The notes: generated by a model not told the origin, from the letters alone. Counted from the stretch's first letter, positions 17,201 through 26,434 are shown. The stretch is DNA of 64,000 bases from Bryobacterales bacterium (GCA_026954325.1 JAIXKK010000200.1:1-64000); one strand, 5' to 3'. A program made the numbers and translations.

Positions 17201-17324
17201 GGTCGACCTCGGGGAGCGGAGCGACGGGCAGGAAGCCGAAGGCGGCGGCGCCGGAGAGGGCGACGGCGCACAGGAGGAGGGATGTGCCCACGGGCCGTCC
17301 GATGAAGACCGCGGAGAGGCTCAT
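14229..17324 (-). CDS. mdtC: RND multidrug efflux transporter, MdtC-like
   Basis: 1031-aa inner membrane drug/proton antiporter of the HAE1 RND family. It shows the usual topology: TM1, large porter loop (about residues 35-330), TM2-6, central loops, a second porter loop (about 560-870), TM8-12. TM4 carries G-F-V-V-D-D-A-I-V-V-L-E-N, the proton-relay aspartates. The F-R-E-F-A-V-T motif and K-K-N-A-I-M-M-V-D-F-A near the C terminus are family hallmarks. It overlaps mdtB by 4 bp (ATGA). Two RND genes after one adaptor is the MdtABC/MuxABC layout, in which B and C form a heterotrimer. It ends in a TTGA overlap with the outer membrane factor. Confidence 0.93.
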   Translation of the reverse strand: MSLSAVFIGRPVGTSLLLCAVALSGAAAFGFLPVAPLPEVDLPTISVGASLPGASPETMASAVATPLERQFSRIAGITQMTSTSQLGSTGIVLQFDLSRNVDAAARDVQAGINAARSYLPANLPGNPHYRKVNPADAPIFILSLTSNTLPKSRIYDSASTILAQKLSQVSGVGQVIVGGGASPSVRVELNPAALNKYGVGLENVRATLNAANANLPKGHLSGLWSMWSVESNDQIFRAADYSPLLVAWRNGAPIRVSDVGTAVDSVEDLRAAGYFNGLPSVVVIIFRQPGANIINTVDRIRAILPQMKADMPPEILMTASLDQTTTIRASVHEVEKTLVISTCLVILVVFLFLRNGRATFIPSVAVPLSLIGTFGVMYLCHFSVDNLSLMALTISTGFVVDDAIVVLENITRYLEKGLTPLHAALQGAREIGFTVVSISLSLVAVFIPLLLMGGIVGRLFREFAVTLAAAVLVSMAISLSGTPMMCAYLLKQQTTHGRLYLASERFYQAVIHAYGRTLAWTLRYPAVPLLILAAAVMLNVHLFFQVPKGFFPQQDTGRMVGMLQGDQDTSFQAMDARLRQVSAIVQRDPGVAGINSFTGGGNTANSARMFISLKPLEERNATADEIIARLRPRLARIPGATLYLQSSQDLRIGGRASSSQYEYTLRGDNLPDLDAFAPELLAAMKKLPMLADVNLDQQNHGLEAYVQYDRATAARFGISPQLIDNTLYDAFGQRPVSTMYTPMNQYHVVMEVDPRFWQSPQSLDEIFIRSPRGQEVPLGAIARYAPTTAPLTVNHHGLFPAVTISFNLTPGASLGDAVDAVSSSASVLAMPATLHGSFAGTALAFQDSLKSQPLLIAAALLAVYIVLGILYESYLHPITILSTLPSAGVGALLALKLFHTDLNIIAIIGIILLIGIVKKNAIMMVDFALAAERDEERTPYDAIYQACLLRFRPILMTTMSALLGALPLAVGHAVGAELRRPLGLTIIGGLIVSQLLTLYTTPLLFVLDCIRRPCSATLSPPRRLGYRGGQS

Positions 17325-20300
17325 GGCCGTGGGCCTTCGCCGCGGACACGGCGGGAAAGACGGTCAAACCACAAGTAGACGACGGGGGTGGTGTAGAGGG
17401 TGAGGAGTTGGGAAACGAGCAATCCGCCGACGATGGTGATGCCGAGGGGGCGGCGGAGTTCGGCTCCGGTTCCGGAACCGAGGGCGAGGGGGAGCCCGCC
17501 GAGGAGGGCCGCGAGGGTAGTCATCATGATGGGGCGGAAGCGCAGGAGACAGGCCTGAAAGATGGCGGCCTCTGGGGCCATTTTGTCGTGCCGCTCGGCT
17601 GAGAGGGCGAAGTCGATCATCATGATGGCGTTCTTTTTCACGATGCCGATGAGGAGGACGATGCCGATTAGGGCGATGACGCTGAAGTCCGTGCGGCAAA
17701 GGCGCAGGGCAAGCAAGGCTCCGACGCCGGCCGAGGGGAGAGTGGAGAGGATGGTGAGGGGGTGGATGTAGCTTTCATAGAGCACGCCGAGGACGATGTA
17801 GACGGTGACCAGGGCGGCAAGAATGAGCAGCCATTCATTGGCGAGAGAGTTCCGGAAGGCCTCGGCGGATCCCTGGAACCGGGCATCGATGCCGGCGGGC
17901 ATGCGCAGTTTCTCCTTGAGCCCGTTGATGGCGTTGACGGCATCGCCGAGAGCGGCTCCGGGGGCGAGATTGAAGGAGAGGGTGACGACAGGGAACTGGC
18001 CCTGGTGGTTGATGGTGATGGGAGCTTTTGTGAACTCGACGCGGCTGAAAGCGCTCAGGGGGACCTGGCCGCCGTTGGGGAAGACCAGAGAGGAGGCGGG
18101 TGTCGCCGCTGACGTGGCGGAGGCGGAGTTGGCGGCCGCAACGGCGGCCGAGACGTTGGCGCTGAGGGTTGCATTCAAGCCGGCGGTGGAGGAACCGCCG
18201 GCCACGACACCCGGAGGAGGAGCGCCGGCGGCGGCGGCAGTGCGGATATAAAGGTTGCGGAGTTGGGAAGGATCGGCCTGGAACGCCGGCTGGAGTTCGA
18301 GCACGACGTGATACTGGTTGAGCTGAGTGAAGATGGTGGAGATCTGCCGCTGTCCAAAGGCGTCGTAGAGGGTGTTGTCAATGGCCGCCGGGGTGATGCC
18401 GAGGCGCGAGGCGGTGACACGGTCGTAGACGAGGTTTGCGCCGAGGCCGTCCACCTGCTGGTCACTGGCGACATCGCGCAGTTCAGGCAGATGGAGCATT
18501 GCCTCGACCATTCGGGGGGCGAACGCATTCAACTCGGCGGCATTGGGGTCCTCGAGCGAGTACTGAAATTGAGTTCTGGTGACGCGGTCCTCGACGGTGA
18601 GATCCTGAACGGGCTGCATGAACAGGGTGATTCCGGGGATTTTGGCAAGCCGGGGCTGGAGGCGGCGGATGACGCCTTCAGCGTTGACGCGGCGCTCCTC
18701 GATGGGCTTCAGATTGATGAGAATGCGGCCGCTGTTGAGCGTGAGATTGGCGCCGTCGATGCCGATGAAGGAAGAGAGGCTTTCGACCGCGGGATCCTCA
18801 AGAATGACATTCGCCAGTTTCTGCTGCAATCCGGCCATGGCGGGGAAGGAGACGCTTTCGGCCGCTTCGGAAACGCCCTGGATGACGCCGGTGTCCTGAA
18901 CGGGGAAGAAGCCCTTGGGAATTTCGATGAACTGATAGATGGTGAGGAAAAGGGTGGCGGCGGCAACCATGAGGGTGGCTGCCTGATGGCGCAGGATGAA
19001 ACGCAGGGTGCGGCCGTAGAAAGCGATGATGGATTCGAAGGCGCGTTCGGAGGCGTGATAGAAGCGGCCTTGCGCTTCGGGAGGAACGTGACTGAGGAGG
19101 CGGGCGCTCATCATGGGAGTGAGGGAAAGGGAAACGGCGGCGGAGACCAGGATGGTGACGGCAAGAGTGACGGCGAATTCGCGGAAGAGACGGCCGACGA
19201 CATCGCCCATGAAGAGCAGAGGAATGAGAACGGCGATCAAGGAAACGGTGAGCGAGAGAATGGTGAATCCGATTTGCGCGGCTCCCTTGAGGGCGGCCTG
19301 AAGCGGCGTTTCGCCTTCTTCGAGGAAGCGGGTGATGTTCTCGACCATGACGATGGCGTCGTCGACGACGAAGCCCGTGGAGATGGTCAACGCCATGAGA
19401 GTGAGGTTGTTGAGGCTATAGCCGAGCAGGTACATGATGCCGAAGGCGCCGACGAGGGACAGCGGCACGGCGACGCTCGGAATGGAAGTGGCGGCGAGGT
19501 TTCTCAGGAACAGGAACATGACCATCACGACCAGCGCGACGGTGAGCATGAGTTCGAACTCGACGTCACGCACCGAGGCGCGGATGGTGTTGGTGCGGTC
19601 AGTCAGGACGCTGGTCTGGACACCGGCCGGAAGCGTGGCGGTCAACTGCGGCAGGACGTCCTTGATGCGGTCGACAACGGAGATGATGTTAGCTCCCGGT
19701 TGCCGCTGGATGTTCATGATGACGGCGGGAACGGTGTTTCTCCATGCGGCCTGGCGGATGTTTTCGACATCGTCCGCCACGGTGGCGACATCGGTGAGAC
19801 GGATGGGGGCTCCGTTCCTGAAGGCGATGATCAGGGGCGAATAGCCGCTGCTTGAATTCAACTGATCATTGGCTCCGATGGTATAGGCCTGATGGGGACC
19901 GTCGAAATTTCCTTTCGCCTGATTGGCGTTAGCGGCGGACAGGGCGCTACGGAGATCCTCGAGGTTGAGGCCGAGCGAGGCGAGGGCGGTGGGATTGGCG
20001 CGAATGCGGACGGCGGGCCGCTGGCCGCCGCTGAGACTGACCAGACCGACGCCGGGAAGCTGGGAGATTCTCGGCGCGAGGCGGGTATCGGCGAGATCCT
20101 CGACTTTGGGAAGCGGCAGAGTGCCGGAGGTGAGCGCCAGGGTGAGGATGGGGGCATCGGCGGGATTCACTTTGCTATAGACCGGCGGAGTGGGCAGGTC
20201 CGCCGGCAGGTATGTGCCGGAAGCATTGATGGATTGCTGCACCTCCTGCTCGGCGACGTCGATGTTCAGGCTGAGGTTGAATTGCAGCGTGATGAGGGAA

Positions 20301-20563
20301 CTGCCGTTGGAACTGGTGGAGGTCATCTGCTGCAATCCGGGGACTTGGCCGAACTGGCGTTCGAGGGGGGCGGTGACGGCGGAAGCTACAACCTCGGGAC
20401 TGGCTCCGGGATAGAAGGTGGTGACCTGGATGGTGGGGTAATCGACTTCCGGGAGAGCCGAGACGGGAAGCTGCTGATAGGCGATGACGCCCGCTAGCAT
20501 GATCGCGGCCATTAAGAGGGACGTAGCGACAGGACGAAGAATGAAGAGGCGGGAGGGGTTCAT
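17321..20563 (-). CDS. mdtB: RND multidrug efflux transporter, MdtB-like, with Ala-rich insert
   Basis: 1080-aa RND transporter, first of the pair. It has G-F-V-V-D-D-A-I-V-M-V-E-N in TM4, F-R-E-F-A-V-T, and K-K-N-A-I-M-M-I-D-F-A. It is about 50 residues longer than mdtC. The extra sequence is a low-complexity Ala/Ser/Gly/Asn-rich insert at about residues 773-828 (18080-18245), in the second porter loop just before P-L-S-A-F-S-R, where family members normally have a short turn. The reading frame stays open and the sequence either side is normal, so it is a real insertion. ATGA overlaps link it to mdtA upstream and mdtC downstream. Confidence 0.93.
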   Translation of the reverse strand: MNPSRLFILRPVATSLLMAAIMLAGVIAYQQLPVSALPEVDYPTIQVTTFYPGASPEVVASAVTAPLERQFGQVPGLQQMTSTSSNGSSLITLQFNLSLNIDVAEQEVQQSINASGTYLPADLPTPPVYSKVNPADAPILTLALTSGTLPLPKVEDLADTRLAPRISQLPGVGLVSLSGGQRPAVRIRANPTALASLGLNLEDLRSALSAANANQAKGNFDGPHQAYTIGANDQLNSSSGYSPLIIAFRNGAPIRLTDVATVADDVENIRQAAWRNTVPAVIMNIQRQPGANIISVVDRIKDVLPQLTATLPAGVQTSVLTDRTNTIRASVRDVEFELMLTVALVVMVMFLFLRNLAATSIPSVAVPLSLVGAFGIMYLLGYSLNNLTLMALTISTGFVVDDAIVMVENITRFLEEGETPLQAALKGAAQIGFTILSLTVSLIAVLIPLLFMGDVVGRLFREFAVTLAVTILVSAAVSLSLTPMMSARLLSHVPPEAQGRFYHASERAFESIIAFYGRTLRFILRHQAATLMVAAATLFLTIYQFIEIPKGFFPVQDTGVIQGVSEAAESVSFPAMAGLQQKLANVILEDPAVESLSSFIGIDGANLTLNSGRILINLKPIEERRVNAEGVIRRLQPRLAKIPGITLFMQPVQDLTVEDRVTRTQFQYSLEDPNAAELNAFAPRMVEAMLHLPELRDVASDQQVDGLGANLVYDRVTASRLGITPAAIDNTLYDAFGQRQISTIFTQLNQYHVVLELQPAFQADPSQLRNLYIRTAAAAGAPPPGVVAGGSSTAGLNATLSANVSAAVAAANSASATSAATPASSLVFPNGGQVPLSAFSRVEFTKAPITINHQGQFPVVTLSFNLAPGAALGDAVNAINGLKEKLRMPAGIDARFQGSAEAFRNSLANEWLLILAALVTVYIVLGVLYESYIHPLTILSTLPSAGVGALLALRLCRTDFSVIALIGIVLLIGIVKKNAIMMIDFALSAERHDKMAPEAAIFQACLLRFRPIMMTTLAALLGGLPLALGSGTGAELRRPLGITIVGGLLVSQLLTLYTTPVVYLWFDRLSRRVRGEGPRP

Positions 20564-21843
20564 CTGGCGCTCCGCGGCTTGCGCGCGGCTGCCGGGCCGC
20601 GTTCGACGATCCGCGTTCCCTGCTGGAGTTTGTCCACTCCATCGGTCACGACGATATCACCGGGAGAGAGCCCCGAAGTGATTTCCGCCATGTCATTTTC
20701 GGTGATGCCCACGGCGACATCGCGGACGGAGACGGCTCCGCCGGGTTGGACAAGATAGACGTAGGTAGACTGCGGACCACGCTGAATGGCGGCCATGGGA
20801 ACAACGGTGATTCCACTCTTTCGCTCGACGAGCACGCGGGCATTAACGAACTGGCTGGGGAAGAGCAGATTCTGAGCATTATCGAATTCGGCGCGAAGCT
20901 TGACGGTGCCCGTGGTCTGGTCGATCTGGTTGTCGATGGTGTTGAGCGTTCCGGAGGCGAGGCGATGCTTCAATTCGCGGTCCCAGGCCTCGACGCGGGG
21001 ATGCCGGCCGGATGCAAGCTTAGGGAGCACTTCCTGGATCTGATCTTCTCCAATGGTGAAGATGACACTGATGGGGTCGAGTTGGGTGATGACAACGAGG
21101 CCGGTATTGTCGCCGGCGTGGATAATATTGCCGGGGTCGACGAGGCGCAGGCCGACGCGGCCGGTGATGGGAGCGGTGATGCGGCAATAGACGAGATTCA
21201 GTTTGGCGGCGTCAATCTGGGCCTGGTCGGATTGAAGATTGGCCTCGTATTGCTTCACGAGAGATTGCTGGGTGGCAAGCTGCTGTTGAGGGATGGCGTT
21301 CTGCGACCACAGTTTTTCATAACGGGCGAGGTCTGTTCTGGCGTTCGCCAGCACGGCCTGGTCTTTGCTCGACTGCCCCTGGGCTTGCGCGAGTTGCACG
21401 GCATAGGGGCGCGGGTCGATCTGGACGAGCAGATCTCCCTGGTTCACTGGCTGTCCTTCGTGATAGTGAAGTTCCATCACCTGGCCATCGACGCGGGATT
21501 TGACGGTGACGGTGTAGATGGGGGTAACGACGCCGAGGCCGTTGAGAAACACATCGAGGCTGCCGGCTCGGGCGGTGGCGGTGGTAACGGGAACGGGCGG
21601 GGATGGGCGCTCTCTGGCGGAGGTTGCGGCGGACGGGGTCTGGTGGAGCGGCAGCCTCAGTCTGGGCCACGCAAAATAGCCGGCGGCGGCCACGGAGGCG
21701 AGAGTGAGAATCCACAGCCAGGGCCGGGAAGACACGGCGGAGGTCCTGTCGTCTTTCCGGCTGTGATCCACTACTGACGTTAGATCGGGGCCCCTCATCC
21801 ACACTATACCGCTAATAGAAGAAACGCCGGCAAGGCTTGCCAT
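20560..21843 (-). CDS. mdtA: RND efflux periplasmic adaptor, MdtA-like
   Basis: About 427-aa membrane fusion protein linking the RND pump to the outer membrane duct. One N-terminal transmembrane segment (W-L-W-I-L-T-L-A-S-V-A-A-A-G-Y) is followed by a lipoyl-type half (V-K-S-R-V-D-G-Q-V), a helical hairpin rich in Gln/Ala (about residues 170-240), the second lipoyl half (I-T-A-P-I-T-G-R-V-G), a beta barrel, and a membrane-proximal domain. AAGGGAG-TTACC-ATG at 21843 is the best start; an ATG at 21798 sits just after a TATAGT and is an alternative. It heads the four-gene efflux operon. Confidence 0.9.
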   Translation of the reverse strand: MASLAGVSSISGIVWMRGPDLTSVVDHSRKDDRTSAVSSRPWLWILTLASVAAAGYFAWPRLRLPLHQTPSAATSARERPSPPVPVTTATARAGSLDVFLNGLGVVTPIYTVTVKSRVDGQVMELHYHEGQPVNQGDLLVQIDPRPYAVQLAQAQGQSSKDQAVLANARTDLARYEKLWSQNAIPQQQLATQQSLVKQYEANLQSDQAQIDAAKLNLVYCRITAPITGRVGLRLVDPGNIIHAGDNTGLVVITQLDPISVIFTIGEDQIQEVLPKLASGRHPRVEAWDRELKHRLASGTLNTIDNQIDQTTGTVKLRAEFDNAQNLLFPSQFVNARVLVERKSGITVVPMAAIQRGPQSTYVYLVQPGGAVSVRDVAVGITENDMAEITSGLSPGDIVVTDGVDKLQQGTRIVERGPAAARKPRSAR

Positions 21844-22035
21844 GGTAACTCCCTTGAAGACTGTATTTCCGGGCACGGGTTTGCGGGCCATGTCCGGCGC
21901 ATTACAAACCATTCATAGCTGTTTCGTATGAGGCTTGGAGAGGCGGTTGCGTCCCCGCGTTTCGGAGCGTTTTATCCCATCCAGATGGTAGTTGCAAAAT
22001 GGCTCCGGGAGACGCCTTTGCAATCGAGGGTCATA

Positions 22036-23778
22036 ATGAGGGTTATCCTGGCATCTCTATGTTTGCTTACTTCCGGAGCACTTAATGCGCTCACGGTCAA
22101 ATTGACACCATCGGCTCCATCGCCGGGGCTGGTTGGGAACATGGTCACGTTCTCGGCGGCCAGCGATGCGCCGGGTGCGCAGCGGGTTCGCTACCGCTTC
22201 CGGGTTCGCCGGATGGGCAGAGATTTCCGAGTGATTCGCGACTACGCCCCGCAAAACACACTCGATTGGACCGCGGCGGAACACGAAGGCGCCTACGAAT
22301 TGGAAGCAGCCGCGAAAAATGCCGACACCGGCGAGACCGCGACGGCGTCCATCATCTATCAAATGGCGTCTAGGGTGAGCGGTTCGAGCGCGGTGAACGC
22401 CACCGCGAATCCACAGGTATTCCTGTTCAGCGCGCCGCCGTGCGCGGCCGGGGGCCGCATGAGGGTTGATTTCCGGACCTCGAACGGGCAGGTGAACTCG
22501 ACGCCATTCAAGAAATGCGGCGGCGGCCTGAGCATGAACTTTTACCTTGCGGGCATGACGGCGCAGACTCCTTACAGTGCTCATTCCTTTCTCGACACGG
22601 GATCCGCTTTTGTCACCGGCGCGGACGTGGCGTTCACGACCGGGCCGGCGCCGGCATTATCCTACACAAACACGGTGCAAACGGCTGCCCCGGCCGGCGC
22701 ATCGAATCCGGTGCTGCTGACCAGCAACGGGGTGGCCACCGACCTTGCAGGCAACCTTCTGTGGAGCATGCCGCTCGTTAACTACATCACGCGGCCGGAG
22801 CCGGGCGGATATTTCTGGGGGATCCTGGAGGACGACGGCAAACCAGTAGCGGCGCAGGCTATCCGCAAATTTGATCTGGCGGGAATGACGGTATTGGAAG
22901 CCAACGCCGAGCGCGTGAATGAGCAGTTGCAAGCGATGGGGAAGCGCCAGATCAGCGGCTTCCACCACGAAGTGCGCACGCTGCCGGATGGCCGCATCGT
23001 GGCGCTCGCGGACGTGGAACAGGTGGAAACAGATCAACAGGGGCCGGGCGCAATCGATGTGATTGGGGACATGATCATCGTATTTGACAAGGATCTGAAC
23101 GTTGTCTGGACATGGGATACATTCGATTGGCTCGATGTGACGCGGGCGGCGGTGCTGGGTGAGACATGCTCGGCCAAGGGCAGCGGATGTCCGCCCTTCT
23201 ACCTGGCTTCCTCCGCCAACGACTGGACGCATGGGAACTCGGTTCAACAAACACCTGACGGCCAACTGCTCTATTCTTCGCGCCACCAGGACTGGCTGAT
23301 CAAGATCAACTACGATAACGGCAACGGCGGCGGCGATATCATATGGCGAATGGGCAAAGACGGCGACTTTAGCTGGAACTCGACGGACGCCTGGCCGTGG
23401 TTTTCGCATCAACACGACGCGAACTTCGAGTTGCGGGACCCGGCCCGCCTGCTGGTGTTCGACGATGCGAACACGCGCTTCGCTCAGACAGGCATCCGGA
23501 TGAGCCGGGGACAGGCGCTGGAGATCGATGAGACGAACCGCACGGTCAACTTCGTGTTGAACGCGGACCTGGGTGTATTTTCCGCCGCCGTGGGTTCGGC
23601 CCAACTGCTGCGTGATGGGAGCTATCATTTCGACGCGGGTTACGTGATTCAGCCGGACAATTCGCTTGCGGCGTATTCCATTCAGGTGAATGCGGCCGGG
23701 GTAATCATGTATCAGATGATGCAGAATACTCTTATCTACCGGAGCTTTCGGATGACGAGTCTTTACAGGCCGAATTAG
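22036..23778 (+). CDS. Exported arylsulfate sulfotransferase (ASST family)
   Basis: 580-aa exported beta-propeller enzyme. It begins with a Sec signal (I-L-A-S-L-C-L-L-T-S-G-A). An N-terminal Ig/FN3-like region of about 200 residues precedes the propeller. Histidines expected at the active site are visible in F-H-H-E-V-R-T-L, W-T-H-G-N-S, S-R-H-Q-D-W-L, and H458-Q-H460-D-A-N; in bacterial ASST one of these becomes sulfohistidine during PAPS-independent sulfate transfer between phenols. GAGGG five bases before the ATG sets the start; the frame is open upstream to 21928. The sulfatase gene follows after 10 bp, so transfer and removal of sulfate are encoded together. Confidence 0.75.
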   Translation: MRVILASLCLLTSGALNALTVKLTPSAPSPGLVGNMVTFSAASDAPGAQRVRYRFRVRRMGRDFRVIRDYAPQNTLDWTAAEHEGAYELEAAAKNADTGETATASIIYQMASRVSGSSAVNATANPQVFLFSAPPCAAGGRMRVDFRTSNGQVNSTPFKKCGGGLSMNFYLAGMTAQTPYSAHSFLDTGSAFVTGADVAFTTGPAPALSYTNTVQTAAPAGASNPVLLTSNGVATDLAGNLLWSMPLVNYITRPEPGGYFWGILEDDGKPVAAQAIRKFDLAGMTVLEANAERVNEQLQAMGKRQISGFHHEVRTLPDGRIVALADVEQVETDQQGPGAIDVIGDMIIVFDKDLNVVWTWDTFDWLDVTRAAVLGETCSAKGSGCPPFYLASSANDWTHGNSVQQTPDGQLLYSSRHQDWLIKINYDNGNGGGDIIWRMGKDGDFSWNSTDAWPWFSHQHDANFELRDPARLLVFDDANTRFAQTGIRMSRGQALEIDETNRTVNFVLNADLGVFSAAVGSAQLLRDGSYHFDAGYVIQPDNSLAAYSIQVNAAGVIMYQMMQNTLIYRSFRMTSLYRPN

Positions 23779-23788
23779 GAGAGAACAC

Positions 23789-25183
23789 ATGGGAATCAGC
23801 CGCCGGGGGTTTCTGCGGGCAGCGGCCGGAGGGGCCGCGCTTTCGGTCATGCGCGGGAAGGGAGAGGCGGCGCAACCGCCGAATATCGTTGTGATTCTGG
23901 CCGATGATCTGGGGTTCGGGGACCTGGGGTGTTATGGCTCGAAGATCCTCACACCCAACCTGGACCGGATGGGCGGCGAGGGAGTTTTATTCCGGCAATT
24001 CTACGCCGCGAGCCCCGTATGTTCGGCTTCGCGGGCCGGTCTTCTCACGGGGAGGTACGGCGTGCGCGGAGGAGTGCCCGGCGTTTTCTTTCCGTCCGAT
24101 AAGGCGGGTTTAAGTGTTTCAGAGACCACCCTGGCGGACATGCTGAAGTCTTCAGGCTACAAGACCTACTGCGTGGGCAAGTGGCATCTGGGCACGGAGC
24201 CTCAGTATCTGCCGACGGCGCGGGGTTTCGACGACTACTACGGGATACCGTACAGCAACGATCAGTTCCCTTCCGTTCTGATGCAGGGGACGTCGGTCAT
24301 CGAGTCTCCGGTGAATCTGAATACAATCACGCAGCGCTACACGAAGCAGGCGGTGGGGTTCATTCAGCAGAATAAGGACGCTCCGTTCTTTCTCTATATG
24401 GCGCACACGGCCCCGCACGTTCCGCTGGCGGCGTCGAAGGAGTTTCGCGGGAAATCTCCGCTGGGGTTGTACGGAGATGTCGTGGAGGAGATGGACTGGA
24501 GCGTGGGACAGGTGCTGTCGGCTCTCGCCGACCTCGGCCTCGACTCGAACACATTTGTGATGTTCTCGAGTGACAACGGTCCGTTCTTCCAGGGGAGCCC
24601 GGGAAAACTGCGGGGGCGGAAAGGGGAGACGTTCGAAGGGGGGATAAGGGAACCCTTTATCGCACGCTTCCCGGGGCGAATCCCGGCGGGCAAGCGGGCC
24701 CCTTCGTTTGGCACTCTGCTGGATCTATTGCCCACCGTGGCGGGACTGACGGGTTCGGCATTACCGAAGAACCCGCTGGATGGGGTAGATATCTGGCCCA
24801 TGATGACGGGGGAGGCCGAAGGAGTGGATCGTCCGGCGTTTCTTTATTTCAACGACTGGAACCTGCAATGCGCGCGGCTGGGGCGCTGGAAATTGCACAT
24901 GTCCCGGTACAACGGTCCGGCGTTCATTCCGCCGCTGGTTCAAGGCCGGATGAACTTGCGGCTGCTGAACCCGGAATTGTACGACCTGGAGACGGACCCG
25001 GGGGAAAGCTACAGCGCGGCGGGGGAAAACGCGGGCATCGTAGCGGATATAAGGGCAAAGGTGGAGAGTCTGCTGCATGGCATGCCGGACCAGGTACGCT
25101 CGGCATGGATGGATACGCAGAACCGGCCGGTGGCTCCCAACGGGCTCGGGGAATGGCCGGTTCCGGTAACGCCGGGGAACTGA
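23789..25183 (+). CDS. Tat-exported sulfatase (arylsulfatase family)
   Basis: 464-aa sulfatase. S-R-R-G-F-L-R-A-A-A is a textbook Tat signal. The metal site begins L-A-D-D-L-G-F-G-D, and the formylglycine signature is C78-S-A-S-R82 followed by A-G-L-L-T-G-R. C78 must be converted to formylglycine by an FGE-type enzyme, not seen in this window. The other core motifs (G-K-W-H-L-G and S-S-D-N-G-P) are intact. The C-terminal subdomain is present. It likely removes sulfate esters from glycans or phenols in the periplasm. It lies directly after the arylsulfate sulfotransferase gene. Confidence 0.93.
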   Translation: MGISRRGFLRAAAGGAALSVMRGKGEAAQPPNIVVILADDLGFGDLGCYGSKILTPNLDRMGGEGVLFRQFYAASPVCSASRAGLLTGRYGVRGGVPGVFFPSDKAGLSVSETTLADMLKSSGYKTYCVGKWHLGTEPQYLPTARGFDDYYGIPYSNDQFPSVLMQGTSVIESPVNLNTITQRYTKQAVGFIQQNKDAPFFLYMAHTAPHVPLAASKEFRGKSPLGLYGDVVEEMDWSVGQVLSALADLGLDSNTFVMFSSDNGPFFQGSPGKLRGRKGETFEGGIREPFIARFPGRIPAGKRAPSFGTLLDLLPTVAGLTGSALPKNPLDGVDIWPMMTGEAEGVDRPAFLYFNDWNLQCARLGRWKLHMSRYNGPAFIPPLVQGRMNLRLLNPELYDLETDPGESYSAAGENAGIVADIRAKVESLLHGMPDQVRSAWMDTQNRPVAPNGLGEWPVPVTPGN

Positions 25184-25230
25184 AGAGCGCTATCGCCACC
25201 GGGGGCGCGAAAACTCCGTCATCCACTCTG

Positions 25231-25236
25231 TAGAAT
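25231..25236 (+). promoter_or_regulatory. TAGAAT -10 box
   Basis: TAGAAT lies 19 bases before the preferred ATG (25256) of the Gfo/Idh gene. An in-frame ATG at 25235 overlaps this box, which argues against that start. No convincing -35 is visible. Confidence 0.4.
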
Positions 25237-25255
25237 GTGGATGAGGTATCCCATC

Positions 25256-26434
25256 ATGATGACCCGCCGCGAGGGAGCGAAGGTGGCCGCTTGGACGGCA
25301 TTATCCTATTCGAGAGTGCTGGGCGCGAACGATCGCGCCGGATTGGGGGTGATCGGCGCCGGGCACCGGGGCACGTACGTGATGACGTTGTTCCAGAAGA
25401 ACGCCGATGTGGAGGTGAGGGCGCTGTGCGACGTGTATGGGGCGCGAATCGACGCGGCGCAGCAAAAGGCTCCACACACGCGGACCGTTTACGATCACCG
25501 CAAGCTGCTCGAGATGAAGGAAGTGGACATGGTGCTGATCGGCTCGCCGGACCACTGGCACAAGGATCACGCGGTGGATGCGATGGAGGCGGGCAAGGAC
25601 GTATATGTCGAGAAGCCGATGTGCCGGACGAGGGAGGAAGCGCCGGTGATGGTGAAGGCGGCGCGGGTTCATGAGCGGATCTGCCAGGTGGGCCTGCAGC
25701 AACGCTCGGGGCGGATCTACCTGGAGCCGCGGGAGAAGTACATCCGCGCGGGGGCGCTGGGCAAGATCAGCCACATCGACGCGGTGTGGCATGGCGGAGT
25801 TCCGCGGCGGCTGCCTTCCGAGCCCGCGAGGAAGCCGTCAAATCTGGACTGGGTGCGATTCCTGGGGCCGGTGAAATATCGTGATTGGAATCCGGGGCAG
25901 TATCTGAACTTCCGCGCGTTTCTCGATTTCAACGGGGGCAAGATGACGGATTTCGGGCACCACTGGATGGATGTGATCCACATGTACATGGGCGAGCGAG
26001 CTCCGCATTCGGCGGTGTTTGCCGGGGGAATTTACACCGACCTCGATGACGGGCGGACGGCTCCAGACACGTGCAACGCGCTGTTCGAGTACGGCGGATT
26101 CAGCGCGTTGTTTCAATCGAACGCCTATGGAGTGAATGAGGAGTACGGCGTGACGTTCCACGGCTCGGAGGGGCGGTTGTTCGTGAACCGGAACCGGTAT
26201 GAGTTCACGCGGGCGGTGAAGGGGGCGGTTCCGGAGGTTGAGAAGATTCCGGGGGACATCACGGCCGATCATGTGCGGAATTTTCTCGATTGCGCGAGGT
26301 CGCGAAAGCTGCCGAACGGGGATGTGGGCGTGGCCAGCATTTCAGTGCTTCCGCCGCTGCTGGCGGTGCAATCGTACGTGGAACAGAGGCGGCTGCGGTT
26401 CGATCCGGAGCGGCTGGAGGTATTGCCGCTGTAG
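25256..26434 (+). CDS. Exported Gfo/Idh/MocA-family oxidoreductase
   Basis: 392-aa NAD(P)-dependent sugar oxidoreductase. The N terminus M-M-T-R-R-E-G-A-K-V-A-A-W is a Tat-type signal, weaker than usual because Glu follows the Arg pair. The Rossmann loop G-V-I-G-A-G-H-R-G is followed by V-E-K-P-M, the catalytic Lys motif of the family, and a C-terminal alpha/beta domain with D-F-G-H-H-W-M-D. Gfo/Idh proteins with export signals carry their NAD(P) tightly bound and oxidise or reduce sugar rings, often at C3. GAGG nine bases upstream supports the start. Downstream of the sulfatase, upstream of an amidohydrolase. Confidence 0.85.
   Translation: MMTRREGAKVAAWTALSYSRVLGANDRAGLGVIGAGHRGTYVMTLFQKNADVEVRALCDVYGARIDAAQQKAPHTRTVYDHRKLLEMKEVDMVLIGSPDHWHKDHAVDAMEAGKDVYVEKPMCRTREEAPVMVKAARVHERICQVGLQQRSGRIYLEPREKYIRAGALGKISHIDAVWHGGVPRRLPSEPARKPSNLDWVRFLGPVKYRDWNPGQYLNFRAFLDFNGGKMTDFGHHWMDVIHMYMGERAPHSAVFAGGIYTDLDDGRTAPDTCNALFEYGGFSALFQSNAYGVNEEYGVTFHGSEGRLFVNRNRYEFTRAVKGAVPEVEKIPGDITADHVRNFLDCARSRKLPNGDVGVASISVLPPLLAVQSYVEQRRLRFDPERLEVLPL

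Noticed and set aside
14409..19855. Long forward-strand open frames (for example 16182-17378 and 18263-19855)
   Set aside because: They lie antisense to the two RND genes and encode Gly/Asp/Glu-rich low-complexity sequence typical of antisense shadows.
21803..21808. Reverse TATAGT as promoter of mdtA
   Set aside because: It would sit inside the gene if the well-supported AAGGGAG-ATG start at 21843 is used. Kept only as support for the alternative start at 21798.
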